Source: Halorussus rarus
Lineage (GTDB): Archaea; Halobacteriota; Halobacteria; Halobacteriales; Haladaptataceae
Direction: 5' to 3'
DNA: 64,000 nt
Assembly: GCF_003369835.1 (NCBI RefSeq)
Contig: NZ_QPMJ01000001.1
Coordinates: forward strand, 1,421,589 to 1,485,588
Part shown: piece after piece, positions 33,592 through 41,699 of the stretch
Position numbering within the stretch: position 1 is the stretch's first letter
Layout of the letters: each line of letters begins with the position of its first letter
The notes under the pieces: generated by a model
Told to the model about the DNA's origin: nothing
The model's input: the letters and a program-made list of their open reading frames with translations, nothing else
The model's database searches: none
Program-made: the position numbers and the translations under genes

Positions 33592-34479
33592 GTGTCGAGT
33601 CGACGCGATTTCCTCCGGCGCGGCGCGGGCCTGCTCGCGCTCGGGAGCGCGGCGGGCGCCGGCGCGCTCGTCGCCCGGTCGGGGACGGGCGCGAACGACC
33701 CCGGCGCCGCAGCGAACGTCCTCGTGGCGGGCAGTCTCCAGGGCGTCGCCGGTGAAATCGGCGACGTCAGCGTCGAGGCCCACGGCAGCGTCGCCTGCCG
33801 GCGCCTGCTCGCCGACGGCCTGCGCGACCCGGACGCCGTCGCGCTGGCCGACCCCGGCCTGTTCGCCGGCCTGTCCGAGCGCGCGACCTGCTTCGCCACC
33901 AACGCCCTGGTCATCGCGGTCGCGCCCGACTCCCCGGCGGCCGACTACGCCCCCGACGAGGCCGACGACTGGCGCGGACTCCTCGCCGACGAGAGCCTCG
34001 CGCTCGGCCGGACCGACCCCGAGCGCGACCCGCTAGGCTATCGGACGGTGATGGCGCTTCGCCTCGCTGACGACGTCGACGCCGAGGCGGTGCTCGCCCG
34101 GATCAGCGTCTTCCCGGAGACGGGACTGCTCCGGACGCTGGAGGCCGGCGGCGTCGACGCCGCGTTCGCCTACAGGAACATGGCGGTCGAGCACGACCTG
34201 CCGTACGTCGACCTCCCCGACGCCGTCGACTTCTCGGACCCCGACCGCGTCGACGAGTACGCCCGGGCGAGCGTGGCTCTCGACGACCGGACCGTCACCG
34301 GAGCGCCCGTCCGGTACGCCGCGCGCGGCCGGACCGAGCGCGGCCGCGAGTGGGTTCGGGCGGTAGCTTCGGCCCGCGAGACGCTGACCGGCGCCGGATT
34401 CGGCGTCCCCGAGCGCTATCCCGTCGAGCGCGAGATTCCCCGGAATGACGGTCCGCAGCACAGCAGTAGCCGGCAATAG
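33592..34479 (+). CDS. Tat-exported WtpA/ModA-like substrate-binding protein
   Basis: 295 residues from a GTG at 33592. The N-terminus is a clear twin-arginine signal (SSRRDFLRRGAGLLALGSAA). The mature part opens ANVLVAGSLQGVAGEIG and has VEAHGSVACRRLLADGL, the WtpA-type GSVAC motif of archaeal molybdate/tungstate-binding proteins. Later parts (FPETGLLRTLEAGGVDAAF, RNMAVEHDLPYVDLPDAV) fit. No permease or ATPase gene is adjacent, and the following genes point the other way, so the transporter partner lies elsewhere. A TATA-like TATTATTTTC lies at about 33558-33567. Confidence 0.8.
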   Translation: MSSRRDFLRRGAGLLALGSAAGAGALVARSGTGANDPGAAANVLVAGSLQGVAGEIGDVSVEAHGSVACRRLLADGLRDPDAVALADPGLFAGLSERATCFATNALVIAVAPDSPAADYAPDEADDWRGLLADESLALGRTDPERDPLGYRTVMALRLADDVDAEAVLARISVFPETGLLRTLEAGGVDAAFAYRNMAVEHDLPYVDLPDAVDFSDPDRVDEYARASVALDDRTVTGAPVRYAARGRTERGREWVRAVASARETLTGAGFGVPERYPVEREIPRNDGPQHSSSRQ

Positions 34480-34506
34480 GAACTGCGGGCCGTGAGTTCA
34501 GCGCGA

Positions 34507-34710
34507 CTACAGCGAGAGTACGGGTCGGGCGAACTCCAGGACTCCGACGCCGACCACCAGGAGTCCGAGGATGCGGAACGCGAGTCCGCCGGTCTCGCTC
34601 GACCGCGCACCGTCCGTTACTGGACCGAAGCGACGGGCGGTGACGACGTCCTCCGCGAAGAGGTAGACGACGGCGCCGATGGCGAGGGGAAAGACGTAGC
34701 CGGGCGGCAT
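34507..34710 (-). CDS. small two-helix membrane protein, unknown
   Basis: 67 residues with two membrane segments (PPGYVFPLAIGAVVYLFAED and LAFRILGLLVVGVGVLEFA), linked by a short basic/polar loop (ARRFGPVTDGARSSETGG). No recognised domain; similar two-helix proteins are common in haloarchaea. Confidence 0.6.
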   Translation of the reverse strand: MPPGYVFPLAIGAVVYLFAEDVVTARRFGPVTDGARSSETGGLAFRILGLLVVGVGVLEFARPVLSL

Positions 34711-34883
34711 CTCCGTTCGTGCCGACGCAGCGATGCCGGGTATATGGGTCTTCTCTCTTCTACCCCCATTCGCCCGACAGCCAGAACAGATTGGGTCAGT
34801 TACAGACAGGATACGAGGACTCTACGTCCGGGGATCGGTAGCTTCTGGGTGTTCCGGAACCGGAATTTACTTGTCGGACGGTG

Positions 34884-34901
34884 TTTTAGGCCAACCTAAA
34901 A
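34884..34901. promoter_or_regulatory. DtxR-type palindrome overlapping a start codon
   Basis: TTTTAGGCCAACCTAAAA: perfect 7-bp arms (TTTTAGG and CCTAAAA) around CCAA. The last A is the A of the ATG at 34901. The TTAGG-n4-CCTAA core resembles the consensus of DtxR/MntR/SirR-family metal-dependent repressors. A TATA-like TTTACTT at 34866-34872 places transcription start inside the palindrome, so a bound repressor would block initiation (inference). Confidence 0.6.
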
Positions 34902-35851
34902 TGGTCGGTGGAACCCTGCGGGACCTGCGCGAGCGCATCGCGGACCGCCACGACGACGACGGACGCTACTACGTGAACTGCGCACGGACCGGCGAGCGGC
35001 CGGTCCCGGTGTCGGGCAAGCGATTCCCGTCCCGGGAGGCGGCGGTCGAGGCCGCCGAGCTGGCCGCGGAGTACCGGGCGGAGCTCCGGCGCTACGACCC
35101 CCGGCTCCCGCACTACGACCTGGTGGTCTCGGAGTCGCCGGGCGCGGCCGGGCCGCTCGACCCGGTACCGGTGGTCGACCATCCTCCCGAGTCGCCCACC
35201 GCCTCGGACTTCTGCCACGACGTGGCCGCCGCGGTGTTCGAGTCGCTCTCGGCGCTCGGCGAGACCGACGTCGAGCGCGGGGCGATGGAGGCGTACCTCC
35301 ACTCCGCCGAGTCGGTGACCGACGCCGACGAGCTCTGCCTGGTGTTGCTCTCGACGATGGCGACCGAGATCGACGCCCGGCTCGACCCCGACCGCCAGGC
35401 GGAGGTGCTCCGGGCGGCCGCCGAGCGACTCGGCGCGACGTCGGCCCCCGGCGGTCCCACTTTTCGCGGAGCGAAAATGGGAGCACGAGGTATCGCCGAT
35501 CGATACCTCGGCGACCCGATGGAGGCGACGCTGGCCCGGCTCGACGGCCTCTCGCTGGTGGGCGACTACGCGGTCGCGCCGAACGACGGGCGTGCGGAGG
35601 ACTCCTCCCGCACCGGCGAGGCCACCGCCGGCCGCTCGTGGGCCGTCACGGTCGAGGGGTACGCCTTCGAGAGCCCCGACGGTCGGGTGCCGACCCTCCC
35701 GCTCGCGGTCGAACTCTACCGGCGGCTCCCCGACGCCGCGGTCGCGGTGTCGGACCTCCGGGCGACGGGCGACGCCGAGTGGGAGTGCGTCGTCTCGACC
35801 GACGCCGAGCGCTCCCGGGCGGTCAGCCTCGCGGTCCCCGAAGACGACTGA
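34901..35851 (+). CDS. haloarchaeal conserved hypothetical, probably metal-regulated
   Basis: 316 residues from the ATG at 34901; a longer reading from 34733 adds non-conserved sequence and would span the operator. The N-terminal part begins VGGTLRDLRERIADRHDDDG and has a GKRFPSREAAVEAAELAAEY helix; the middle is helical (SDFCHDVAAAVFESLSALGE); the C-terminal about 90 residues are beta-rich with SWAVTVEGYAFESPDGRVPT. I know no named function. An in-frame stretch at about 35457-35510 is encoded by two back-to-back palindromes and may be an insertion. Promoter carries a DtxR-type palindrome. Confidence 0.75.
   Translation: MVGGTLRDLRERIADRHDDDGRYYVNCARTGERPVPVSGKRFPSREAAVEAAELAAEYRAELRRYDPRLPHYDLVVSESPGAAGPLDPVPVVDHPPESPTASDFCHDVAAAVFESLSALGETDVERGAMEAYLHSAESVTDADELCLVLLSTMATEIDARLDPDRQAEVLRAAAERLGATSAPGGPTFRGAKMGARGIADRYLGDPMEATLARLDGLSLVGDYAVAPNDGRAEDSSRTGEATAGRSWAVTVEGYAFESPDGRVPTLPLAVELYRRLPDAAVAVSDLRATGDAEWECVVSTDAERSRAVSLAVPEDD
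35457..35510. repeat. two adjacent perfect palindromes inside a coding sequence
   Basis: TTTTCGC (35461-35467) and GCGAAAA (35471-35477) around GGA, then CGAGGTATCG (35486-35495) and CGATACCTCG (35501-35510) around CCGAT. Both are perfect, and AT-richer than the surrounding gene. They encode TFRGAKMGARGIADRYLGD in frame. Confidence 0.6.
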
Positions 35852-35896
35852 GCGGTCGGACCGGCCGATGGACTCCCTCGCGCTCGGTCCGCCGAC

Positions 35897-36361
35897 TCAG
35901 GTCTCGAAGTCCGGCAGGTCGTCGGGCGCCTCGTAGTCGGCCTCCCAGTCGATGTAGTCGGTCTCCAGCACGTCGCAGACGACCTGGCCGAGTTCGGTCA
36001 TCGCGGCGTTGATGCCCGAGACCGCGTTCCACGAGTCGAGGTCCGGGTGGTAGTCCCGCTCCTTCCAGTCCTCGGGGATGCCCGGCGCGTGGTAGCCGAC
36101 GCGGTCGGCGAAGTCGTCCCAGAAGAAGTCGAACTCGCGGAACAGGTCGAGCTCGCGGGCCACCTCGAACTCCGGCTCGTCGAGGTCGGTGTGCTCGGCC
36201 CACTCGCCGAAGGCCTCGTCCCACGCGCCCTCCCGCAGGAACTCCTCGAGTTCCCCGCGGCGGTAGTCGGTGTCGCCCTGCACTTCGACGTCGTCGTACT
36301 CCTGCATGTCAGTCCCCTCGGCCAGTTCGGGCGGGTCCGGAACCGCCACGTCGAGTCCCAT
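35897..36361 (-). CDS. acidic haloarchaeal hypothetical protein
   Basis: 154 residues from the ATG at 36359-36361. Very acidic and rich in aromatic residues (LFREFDFFWDDFADRVGYHA, DYIDWEADYEAPDDLPDF). No membrane segment or signal, so cytosolic. It has the look of conserved haloarchaeal proteins but I cannot name the family. Confidence 0.7.
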   Translation of the reverse strand: MGLDVAVPDPPELAEGTDMQEYDDVEVQGDTDYRRGELEEFLREGAWDEAFGEWAEHTDLDEPEFEVARELDLFREFDFFWDDFADRVGYHAPGIPEDWKERDYHPDLDSWNAVSGINAAMTELGQVVCDVLETDYIDWEADYEAPDDLPDFET

Positions 36362-36664
36362 GTCGAGGCGGTACGCCCGGCACGCCGAAAAGCGTTCCTT
36401 CCGATGTCGGACCCGGTTTCGCGTCGCCGGCCGGTCCGCGTTCGAGGGAGGGTCAGCGCGGCGAGGCACCCGCCGTGTTGTAAATCCGCCAACCGTTACT
36501 GCGCCGTTAGCACCGGCATTCTCCGTGCGGGAATCGGTATCTTGCTCGGCCGGCGGGGGTCGAGGCCGAACCTCGTAATCGGCCTTTTCGAGAACTCTAC
36601 GTCGGATTTCGCTGTGAAGCGTCGGGGCATTTATGGACCCTTCGTCCTGAGGCCCGGCCGCAGC
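36362..36664. other. 303-bp divergent promoter region
   Basis: Between two divergent starts. A TATA-like CATTTATGG at 36628-36636, about 30 bases before the DUF4397 ATG at 36665, fits a short-leader promoter. No gene or clear repeat is visible. Confidence 0.45.
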
Positions 36665-37423
36665 ATGCGGGAAAGAATAACAAGACGGACGCGGCGAACG
36701 GCGACGCTCGCAGTCGCCGTGCTGGTGATGACGGGGTTCGTGGGGACAGGAGTCGCAACCACCGGTGCCGCCGACTCGGGTGCCGGACAGGTCAGGGTCG
36801 CGCACCTGTCGCCGGACGCGCCCGCGGTGGACGTGCTCGTGGACGGCGACGCCGTCCTCGAAGGAGTCGAGTTCGGCACCGTGAGCAAGTACCTGCAGGT
36901 GCCGTCCGGCGACCGCGAGGTGACGATACAGACCGCGGAGGACGACGCGGTCGTCTTCGAGGGCAGCGTCTCGGTGGAGGCCGGGACGATGTACACCGTC
37001 GCGGCCATCGGCGAGGTCTCGGAGGACACGTTCCGTCCGGCCGTCTTCGTCGACGACTTCGAGAAGCCGAGCGAGGAGAACGCGTCGGTCCGCCTCGTCC
37101 ACGCGTCGCCCGACGCGCCGGCGGTCGACGTGACGGTCGCGGGGACCGACACCGTGCTGTACGACAACGTCTCGTTCGCCAACGCGACCGACTACGTCAC
37201 CGTCCCGGCGGGCGACTACGAGCTCGAGATCCGGCCGGCGACCGAGGACGACGACGGCGAGGTCGTGACCACCGTCGACGTCTCGCTGAAGGGCGGCGCG
37301 GTCTACTCGGCCGTCGCGGCCGGGTACCTCTCGCCCGACGACGAGCCGGCCGACACGCCGTTCGAGGTCATCCTCGCCACCGACGCCGGGGGCGAGGAGA
37401 TGGACGAGAAGAACGAGGGGTGA
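36665..37423 (+). CDS. secreted DUF4397 protein 1
   Basis: 252 residues from the ATG at 36665. The signal peptide is basic then hydrophobic (TLAVAVLVMTGFVGTGVA). Two DUF4397 repeats follow, each opening with VRVAHLSPDAPAVDVLVDGD or VRLVHASPDAPAVDVTVAGT. The C-terminus (EEMDEKNEG) has no sorting signal or anchor. DUF4397 domains are beta-rich extracellular modules of unknown function. It is followed, after 445 bp, by a paralogue. Confidence 0.88.
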   Translation: MRERITRRTRRTATLAVAVLVMTGFVGTGVATTGAADSGAGQVRVAHLSPDAPAVDVLVDGDAVLEGVEFGTVSKYLQVPSGDREVTIQTAEDDAVVFEGSVSVEAGTMYTVAAIGEVSEDTFRPAVFVDDFEKPSEENASVRLVHASPDAPAVDVTVAGTDTVLYDNVSFANATDYVTVPAGDYELEIRPATEDDDGEVVTTVDVSLKGGAVYSAVAAGYLSPDDEPADTPFEVILATDAGGEEMDEKNEG

Positions 37424-37868
37424 CGAGCCGAATACCGACGCGGTGAGCGGCGCAACCACCGGCCGCGGGCTGCGGAGCGAGTCGACCGCCGTCGAGCCGT
37501 AAGCGCGGAACCAGTTCGGTCCAGAGACGTTCGAGCGCGACACGCACCGGTAGCGACCGCTGTAGCGCGTCGCAGTGGAACGCGAGAAGATGGCGTCGGG
37601 GCCGAACCGGTTCGGAAACGGGTCGCGACCGAAACGACCGATTGACGCATCGCGACCGGAGGGCACGTCGGGACCGAATCAACCGAACGCGGCAGGTCGA
37701 CCGCTTCGCCCGCGTGAGCGAACCTTACATTCGACGTAAGCCGCGTTTCGTTCGATCTTTTTCGACTTTCCTCGGAGAAACCGCCGCCTTGTGGGCTTCT
37801 ATTGGGAATTACCGGGTTCCACGTTCACCGCGATTTATCCCCGACGGCGTCGCAGACGGCCGTGAGAC
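37424..37868. other. 445-bp intergenic region between DUF4397 paralogues
   Basis: No gene is supported. It holds CTTACATTCGACGTAAG (37724-37740; arms CTTAC/GTAAG), a T-rich stretch at about 37755-37770, and CGATTTATCC at 37831-37840 as the likely TATA of the second gene (ATG 37869). The first 280 bases show nothing beyond GC-rich sequence. Confidence 0.45.
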
Positions 37869-38696
37869 ATGATCGGAGACAACTCGACACTGACCCGCAC
37901 CGTCGCGGTGGGCTTCGCCGTCCTCGTCGTCGCCGGACTGGGCACCGGTTCGGTGGCCTCGCTGACGGAACGAGACGCACCGGGGCTGCAGGACCCCGAG
38001 AACGCCCAGGTCCGGGCGGCCCACATGTCGCCCGACGCGCCGGCCGTGAACGTGGTCGTCGACAACGAGACGGTGGTCGAGAACCTCGAGTACGGCGACG
38101 TGACGAGCTACCTCGACCTGCAGGAGGGCGACCACCAGATCGCCATCGTCACCGCCGAGAACGAGACCACGGTGCTCGAACAGCAGGTGACGGTCGAGGC
38201 AAACGAGCGCTACACGCTCGTAGCCGCCGGCGAGGTCGGGGAGAACGCCGCCGAGGCGTTTCAGCTCGTCGCGTTGCAGGACGTGCGGAGAGCGCCGAAC
38301 GGCACCAACGCCTCGGTCCGGCTGGTCCACGTCGCGCCCGGCGCGGGGCCGGTGGACGTCACGGTCAACCGCACCGGGGCGGTGCTCTACGACAACGTGA
38401 CCTTCGGCGACGCCAGCGAGTACGCGTCGGTCCCCTCGGGCGTGTACACGCTGAACGTCCGCGAGGCGACCGAGGGCAACGACGGCCAGATCCTCGCCTC
38501 GTTCACCGAGAGCTTCGAGGGCCGGACCGCCTACACGGGATTCGCCGGTGCGGTGACCGAACAGGGCGACGAGCCGCTCGCGCTGTTCGTCGCCATCGAC
38601 CAGACGGACAACCCCGAGATACCCGGCGCGACGACCCAAGCGGATAACGCGACCACGACCGCAGAGAGCGGTCAGGAGACCACGACCGAGGCGTAG
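37869..38696 (+). CDS. secreted DUF4397 protein 2
   Basis: 275 residues. It has a signal peptide (TVAVGFAVLVVAGLGTGSVA) and two DUF4397 repeats (VRAAHMSPDAPAVNVVVDNE; VRLVHVAPGAGPVDVTVNRT) with many Asn-x-Ser/Thr sites, suggesting surface glycosylation. The C-terminus is Thr-rich (ATTQADNATTTAESGQETTT), typical of haloarchaeal surface proteins, but lacks a PGF-type anchor. Tandem paralogue of the preceding gene, with its own TATA-like element. Confidence 0.88.
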   Translation: MIGDNSTLTRTVAVGFAVLVVAGLGTGSVASLTERDAPGLQDPENAQVRAAHMSPDAPAVNVVVDNETVVENLEYGDVTSYLDLQEGDHQIAIVTAENETTVLEQQVTVEANERYTLVAAGEVGENAAEAFQLVALQDVRRAPNGTNASVRLVHVAPGAGPVDVTVNRTGAVLYDNVTFGDASEYASVPSGVYTLNVREATEGNDGQILASFTESFEGRTAYTGFAGAVTEQGDEPLALFVAIDQTDNPEIPGATTQADNATTTAESGQETTTEA

Positions 38697-38738
38697 GGAC
38701 CGTCCCGAGGTGATCTCCGGCCGAGAGGCCGTGTACCC

Positions 38739-39233
38739 TTACTCGTTCCCGTTCTGCTCGATCCGCTCGGCGACCGCTGCCAGCTGCTCGCGGCGCTGCT
38801 CGCGGGCGCGGTCCCGGAGCGCCCGCTGGTTGTCGGTAGGGCACTCGAGGTCGGGGACCGCGGTCGGTTCGCCGTCGTCGTCGAGCGCCACGAAGGTGAA
38901 GAAGGAGGTGGTGGTCTCCCGTTCCTCGCCCTCCCTGGGGTCCTCCGCGCGCACGTCGACCTTCACGTCGACGCTGGTCCGGCCCGTATCGAAGACGAAC
39001 GCCTCCACGACCGCGACCTCGCCGAGGTCGATGGGCGAGATGAAGTCGACGTGGTCCATCGAGGCGGTCACGCACTGGTGGTTCGAGAACCGCATCGCCG
39101 CGATCGCGCCGCAGATGTCCATCCAGTGGAGCACCGTTCCGCCGAGTGCCCGGCCGAGGTTGTTGGTGTCGTTGGGTAGCAGAATCTCGGTCATCTCCGT
39201 GTACGAGTCCAGCAGCGTCGCTGCGTCGGTCAT
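38739..39233 (-). CDS. acyl-CoA thioesterase, hotdog fold
   Basis: 164 residues from the ATG at 39231-39233. Acyl-CoA hydrolase type: LLPNDTNNLGRALGGTVLHW has the Asn/Asp of the active site, followed by FSNHQCVTASMDHVDFISP. It hydrolyses acyl-CoA esters in the cytoplasm; chain-length preference cannot be told. An upstream ATG at 39260 would add 9 residues. Confidence 0.9.
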   Translation of the reverse strand: MTDAATLLDSYTEMTEILLPNDTNNLGRALGGTVLHWMDICGAIAAMRFSNHQCVTASMDHVDFISPIDLGEVAVVEAFVFDTGRTSVDVKVDVRAEDPREGEERETTTSFFTFVALDDDGEPTAVPDLECPTDNQRALRDRAREQRREQLAAVAERIEQNGNE

Positions 39234-39389
39234 CGGTCGGGACGACTCGCTCGGTCCCAATCCCGTTTTCGTCTTCGGGCCGTCGCGTTCGCCCGGCGAG
39301 CGTCGACCGCGATCCGCCCGACGTGTCTGCCGTCTGTCGGTTCTCCGGCCATCGACAACGGTAAAAAGGGATAGCGTGTAAGGCGAACG

Positions 39390-40691
39390 ATGAGCGACTC
39401 AGCCGAGGTGGGGCCCGGAGACGGCGAGGGCAGCGTCCGCGTCGTCGGCACCGCCCACGTCTCCGCGGACAGCGTCGAGGAGGTCCGCGAGACCATCGAC
39501 GCCGAGCGACCCGACGTGGTCGCAGTCGAACTCGACGAGGGCCGCTACCGCCAGATGCAGGGCGAGGTGGCCCAGGACCTCGAGCCCTCGGACCTGCTCG
39601 AGGGCAACACCGTCTTCCAGTTCATCGCGTACTGGATGCTGTCGTACGTCCAGGCCCGGATGGGCGACCGGTTCGACATCGAGCCCGGCGCCGACATGCA
39701 GGCCGCCATCGAGGCCGCCGAGTCGGTCGGCAGCGAGGTGGCGCTGGTCGACCGCGACATCCAGATGACCATCCAGCGGTTCTGGGCCCGGATGAGCCTG
39801 GTCGAGAAGCTCCGGATGGTCTGGGAGCTGTGCCTGGCCATGGTGGGCGTCGGCGGCGACCCGGACGAGGAGGAGTTCGACATCGAGGAACTGACCGACG
39901 GCGACGTGGTGACCGCGATGATGGAGGAGTTCCGCCAGTTCTCGCCCGGCGGGGCGGAAGCCCTCATCGACGAGCGCGACGCCTTCATCGCGCACAACCT
40001 CGTCCAGTTGCGGGACGCGGGCCACGACGTCGTTGCGGTCGTCGGCGCCGGCCACCGGGCGGGCATCGAGAAGTACCTCCGACACCCGGAGACGCTCCCG
40101 CCGATGGAGAGCCTCGTCGGCACCGAGACCGGCAGCCGGTTCTCGCTGTTCAAGCTGTTCGGCTACCTGGTCGCGGTCGGCTTCCTCTCGTTTTTCTTCC
40201 TGCTGTTCATGGCCGGCGTCCGCAACACCCTCCTGCTGAAGGTGTTCGCGGCGTGGTTCCTGTTCAACGGCGTCTTCGCGTTCGGCCTCGCGAAGCTCGC
40301 GGGCGCGCGCTGGACCTCGGCGGGCGTCGGCGGCGCGGTCGCGTGGCTCACCAGCGTCAACCCGCTGCTCGCGCCCGGGTGGTTCGCGGGCTACGTCGAA
40401 CTCAAGTACACCTCGGTCAACGTCGGCGACATCGCGAAGCTCAACGAGATTCTGAGCGACGAGGAGAGCCCGCTGAGCGACCTGCTCGACCGGATGCTCG
40501 ACGTGCCGCTGTTCCGGCTCATCGCCATCGTGGCGATGACCAACGTCGGCAGCATGATCGCCAGCTTCGCGTTCCCGTTCGTGGTGCTCCCGCTGCTGGG
40601 CTCGCAGATCGGCGGCGTCGACCAGATCACCGACCTGATGATCCAGGGCGCGCGGAACAGCGCGGACCTCATCGTCCGGACGCTCACATGA
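39390..40691 (+). CDS. TraB/PrgY-family membrane protein (Tiki-like fold)
   Basis: 433 residues. The N-terminal about 245 residues are the TraB domain with the two conserved Gly-x-x-His motifs, VVGTAHVSADSVEEVRE and VVAVVGAGHRAGIEKYL, plus the Glu-bearing VAVELDEGRYRQM. This fold is shared with the Tiki metalloproteases. The C-terminal half has several membrane helices (GYLVAVGFLSFFFLLFMAGV, LLKVFAAWFLFNGVFAFGLA, ASFAFPFVVLPLLG). Function in archaea is unknown. The stop overlaps the start of the M50 protease gene by 4 bases (ATGA). Confidence 0.9.
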   Translation: MSDSAEVGPGDGEGSVRVVGTAHVSADSVEEVRETIDAERPDVVAVELDEGRYRQMQGEVAQDLEPSDLLEGNTVFQFIAYWMLSYVQARMGDRFDIEPGADMQAAIEAAESVGSEVALVDRDIQMTIQRFWARMSLVEKLRMVWELCLAMVGVGGDPDEEEFDIEELTDGDVVTAMMEEFRQFSPGGAEALIDERDAFIAHNLVQLRDAGHDVVAVVGAGHRAGIEKYLRHPETLPPMESLVGTETGSRFSLFKLFGYLVAVGFLSFFFLLFMAGVRNTLLLKVFAAWFLFNGVFAFGLAKLAGARWTSAGVGGAVAWLTSVNPLLAPGWFAGYVELKYTSVNVGDIAKLNEILSDEESPLSDLLDRMLDVPLFRLIAIVAMTNVGSMIASFAFPFVVLPLLGSQIGGVDQITDLMIQGARNSADLIVRTLT

Positions 40692-41305
40692 AGGTCGCCA
40701 GCATCCGGTTCGGCCAGCGCGAACTGGTCGACATCGCGATCGCGTGGGGCGCCCTGACCGTGGCGTTCGCGGTGTTCTTCGCCGGCGGCGGCCGCATCCT
40801 CATGTACCGGCCCGCCGCGCTGGTCGGCCTGCTTCCGGCGAGCCTCGTGACCGCCGGCCTGGGATTCCTGCTCCACGAGATGGCCCACAAGGTCACCGCC
40901 ATCCGGTTCGGGCAGGTCGCGGAGTTTCGGGCCGACTACGGCATGCTGTTCCTCGCGGTGGCGGGCGCGCTCGCCGGCTTCCTGTTCGCCGCGCCGGGCG
41001 CGGTGTACCACCGCGGCCGGGCCACGCTCCGGGAGAACGGGCTCATCGCGCTGGCCGGCCCGCTGACCAACGTCGCGCTCGGCGCCCTCTTCCTCCCGCT
41101 GGAGCTGTTCCTGGGCGGCCCGCTCGGGAGCGTCGGGGCGCTCGGCGTCCGCATCAACTTCCTGCTCGCGGGCTTCAACATGATCCCGTTCGGCCCGCTC
41201 GACGGCAACACCGTCAAGGACTGGAGTTTCGGCGCGTTCCTCGCGGCGGGCGTCCCCTGCTTCGCGCTGGCGGCGTGGGCGCTGTTCGGGTTCTCGTTCT
41301 TCTGA
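40688..41305 (+). CDS. site-2-protease-like M50 membrane metalloprotease
   Basis: 205 residues from the ATG at 40688. Zinc motif GFLLHEMAHKVTAIRFG in a membrane helix and the second motif FNMIPFGPLDGNTVKDW (Asp), with helices around. It cleaves membrane proteins within the bilayer; the size fits compact archaeal members without a PDZ domain. Translationally coupled to the TraB-family gene, so a joint membrane-proteolysis role is inferred. Confidence 0.92.
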   Translation: MKVASIRFGQRELVDIAIAWGALTVAFAVFFAGGGRILMYRPAALVGLLPASLVTAGLGFLLHEMAHKVTAIRFGQVAEFRADYGMLFLAVAGALAGFLFAAPGAVYHRGRATLRENGLIALAGPLTNVALGALFLPLELFLGGPLGSVGALGVRINFLLAGFNMIPFGPLDGNTVKDWSFGAFLAAGVPCFALAAWALFGFSFF

Positions 41306-41306
41306 G

Positions 41307-41561
41307 TCAGTGCTCGTCGCCCTCTCGCAGGACGACCTCGTCGTCAGTCACTTCCTCGATGGCGGTCTCCTGGAACGTGTAGTCGTCGGCCTTCGAGTCC
41401 TCCCAGTTGAGGTACCGCTTGACGCTCTCGTAGTCCCCCGCGTCGGGTTCGACGTGCGCCATGCCCTGATCGACCTTGTCTATCGTCCCGAGGACCTCGC
41501 CCTCCGGTCCGACGACTCGCTTGCCCTCGTCGGCCTGTGTCAGCGTCTCGTCCATGGTCAT
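41307..41561 (-). CDS. PRC-barrel-like small protein
   Basis: 84 residues from the ATG at 41559-41561 (an ATG two codons later is possible). The N-terminal half carries the PRC-barrel signature GKRVVGPEGEVLGTIDKVDQ. PRC-barrel domains in haloarchaea occur in stand-alone proteins tied to RNA processing or, by analogy, cell division (CdpB), but function here is unknown. Cytosolic, acidic. Convergent with the M50 gene. Confidence 0.8.
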   Translation of the reverse strand: MTMDETLTQADEGKRVVGPEGEVLGTIDKVDQGMAHVEPDAGDYESVKRYLNWEDSKADDYTFQETAIEEVTDDEVVLREGDEH

Positions 41562-41699
41562 ACCCGCGACACTGCGAGCCAAGAGTCCTGTGGGCGCGGA
41601 CTGATAGGAGGTCCGGGACGAAAATCGGCTACGCTGCGGGGACGAGTCGCAACCGGGACGAGGGGCCGCCTCGGTGTCCGTCAGGTCGCGAAGGCGGCG

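Noticed and set aside
31354-34479. A single 1041-residue plus-strand protein ending in the WtpA-like domain.
   Set aside because: The first 740 residues are antisense to five minus-strand genes and Arg/Pro-rich; the real gene begins at the GTG at 33592 just before the Tat signal.
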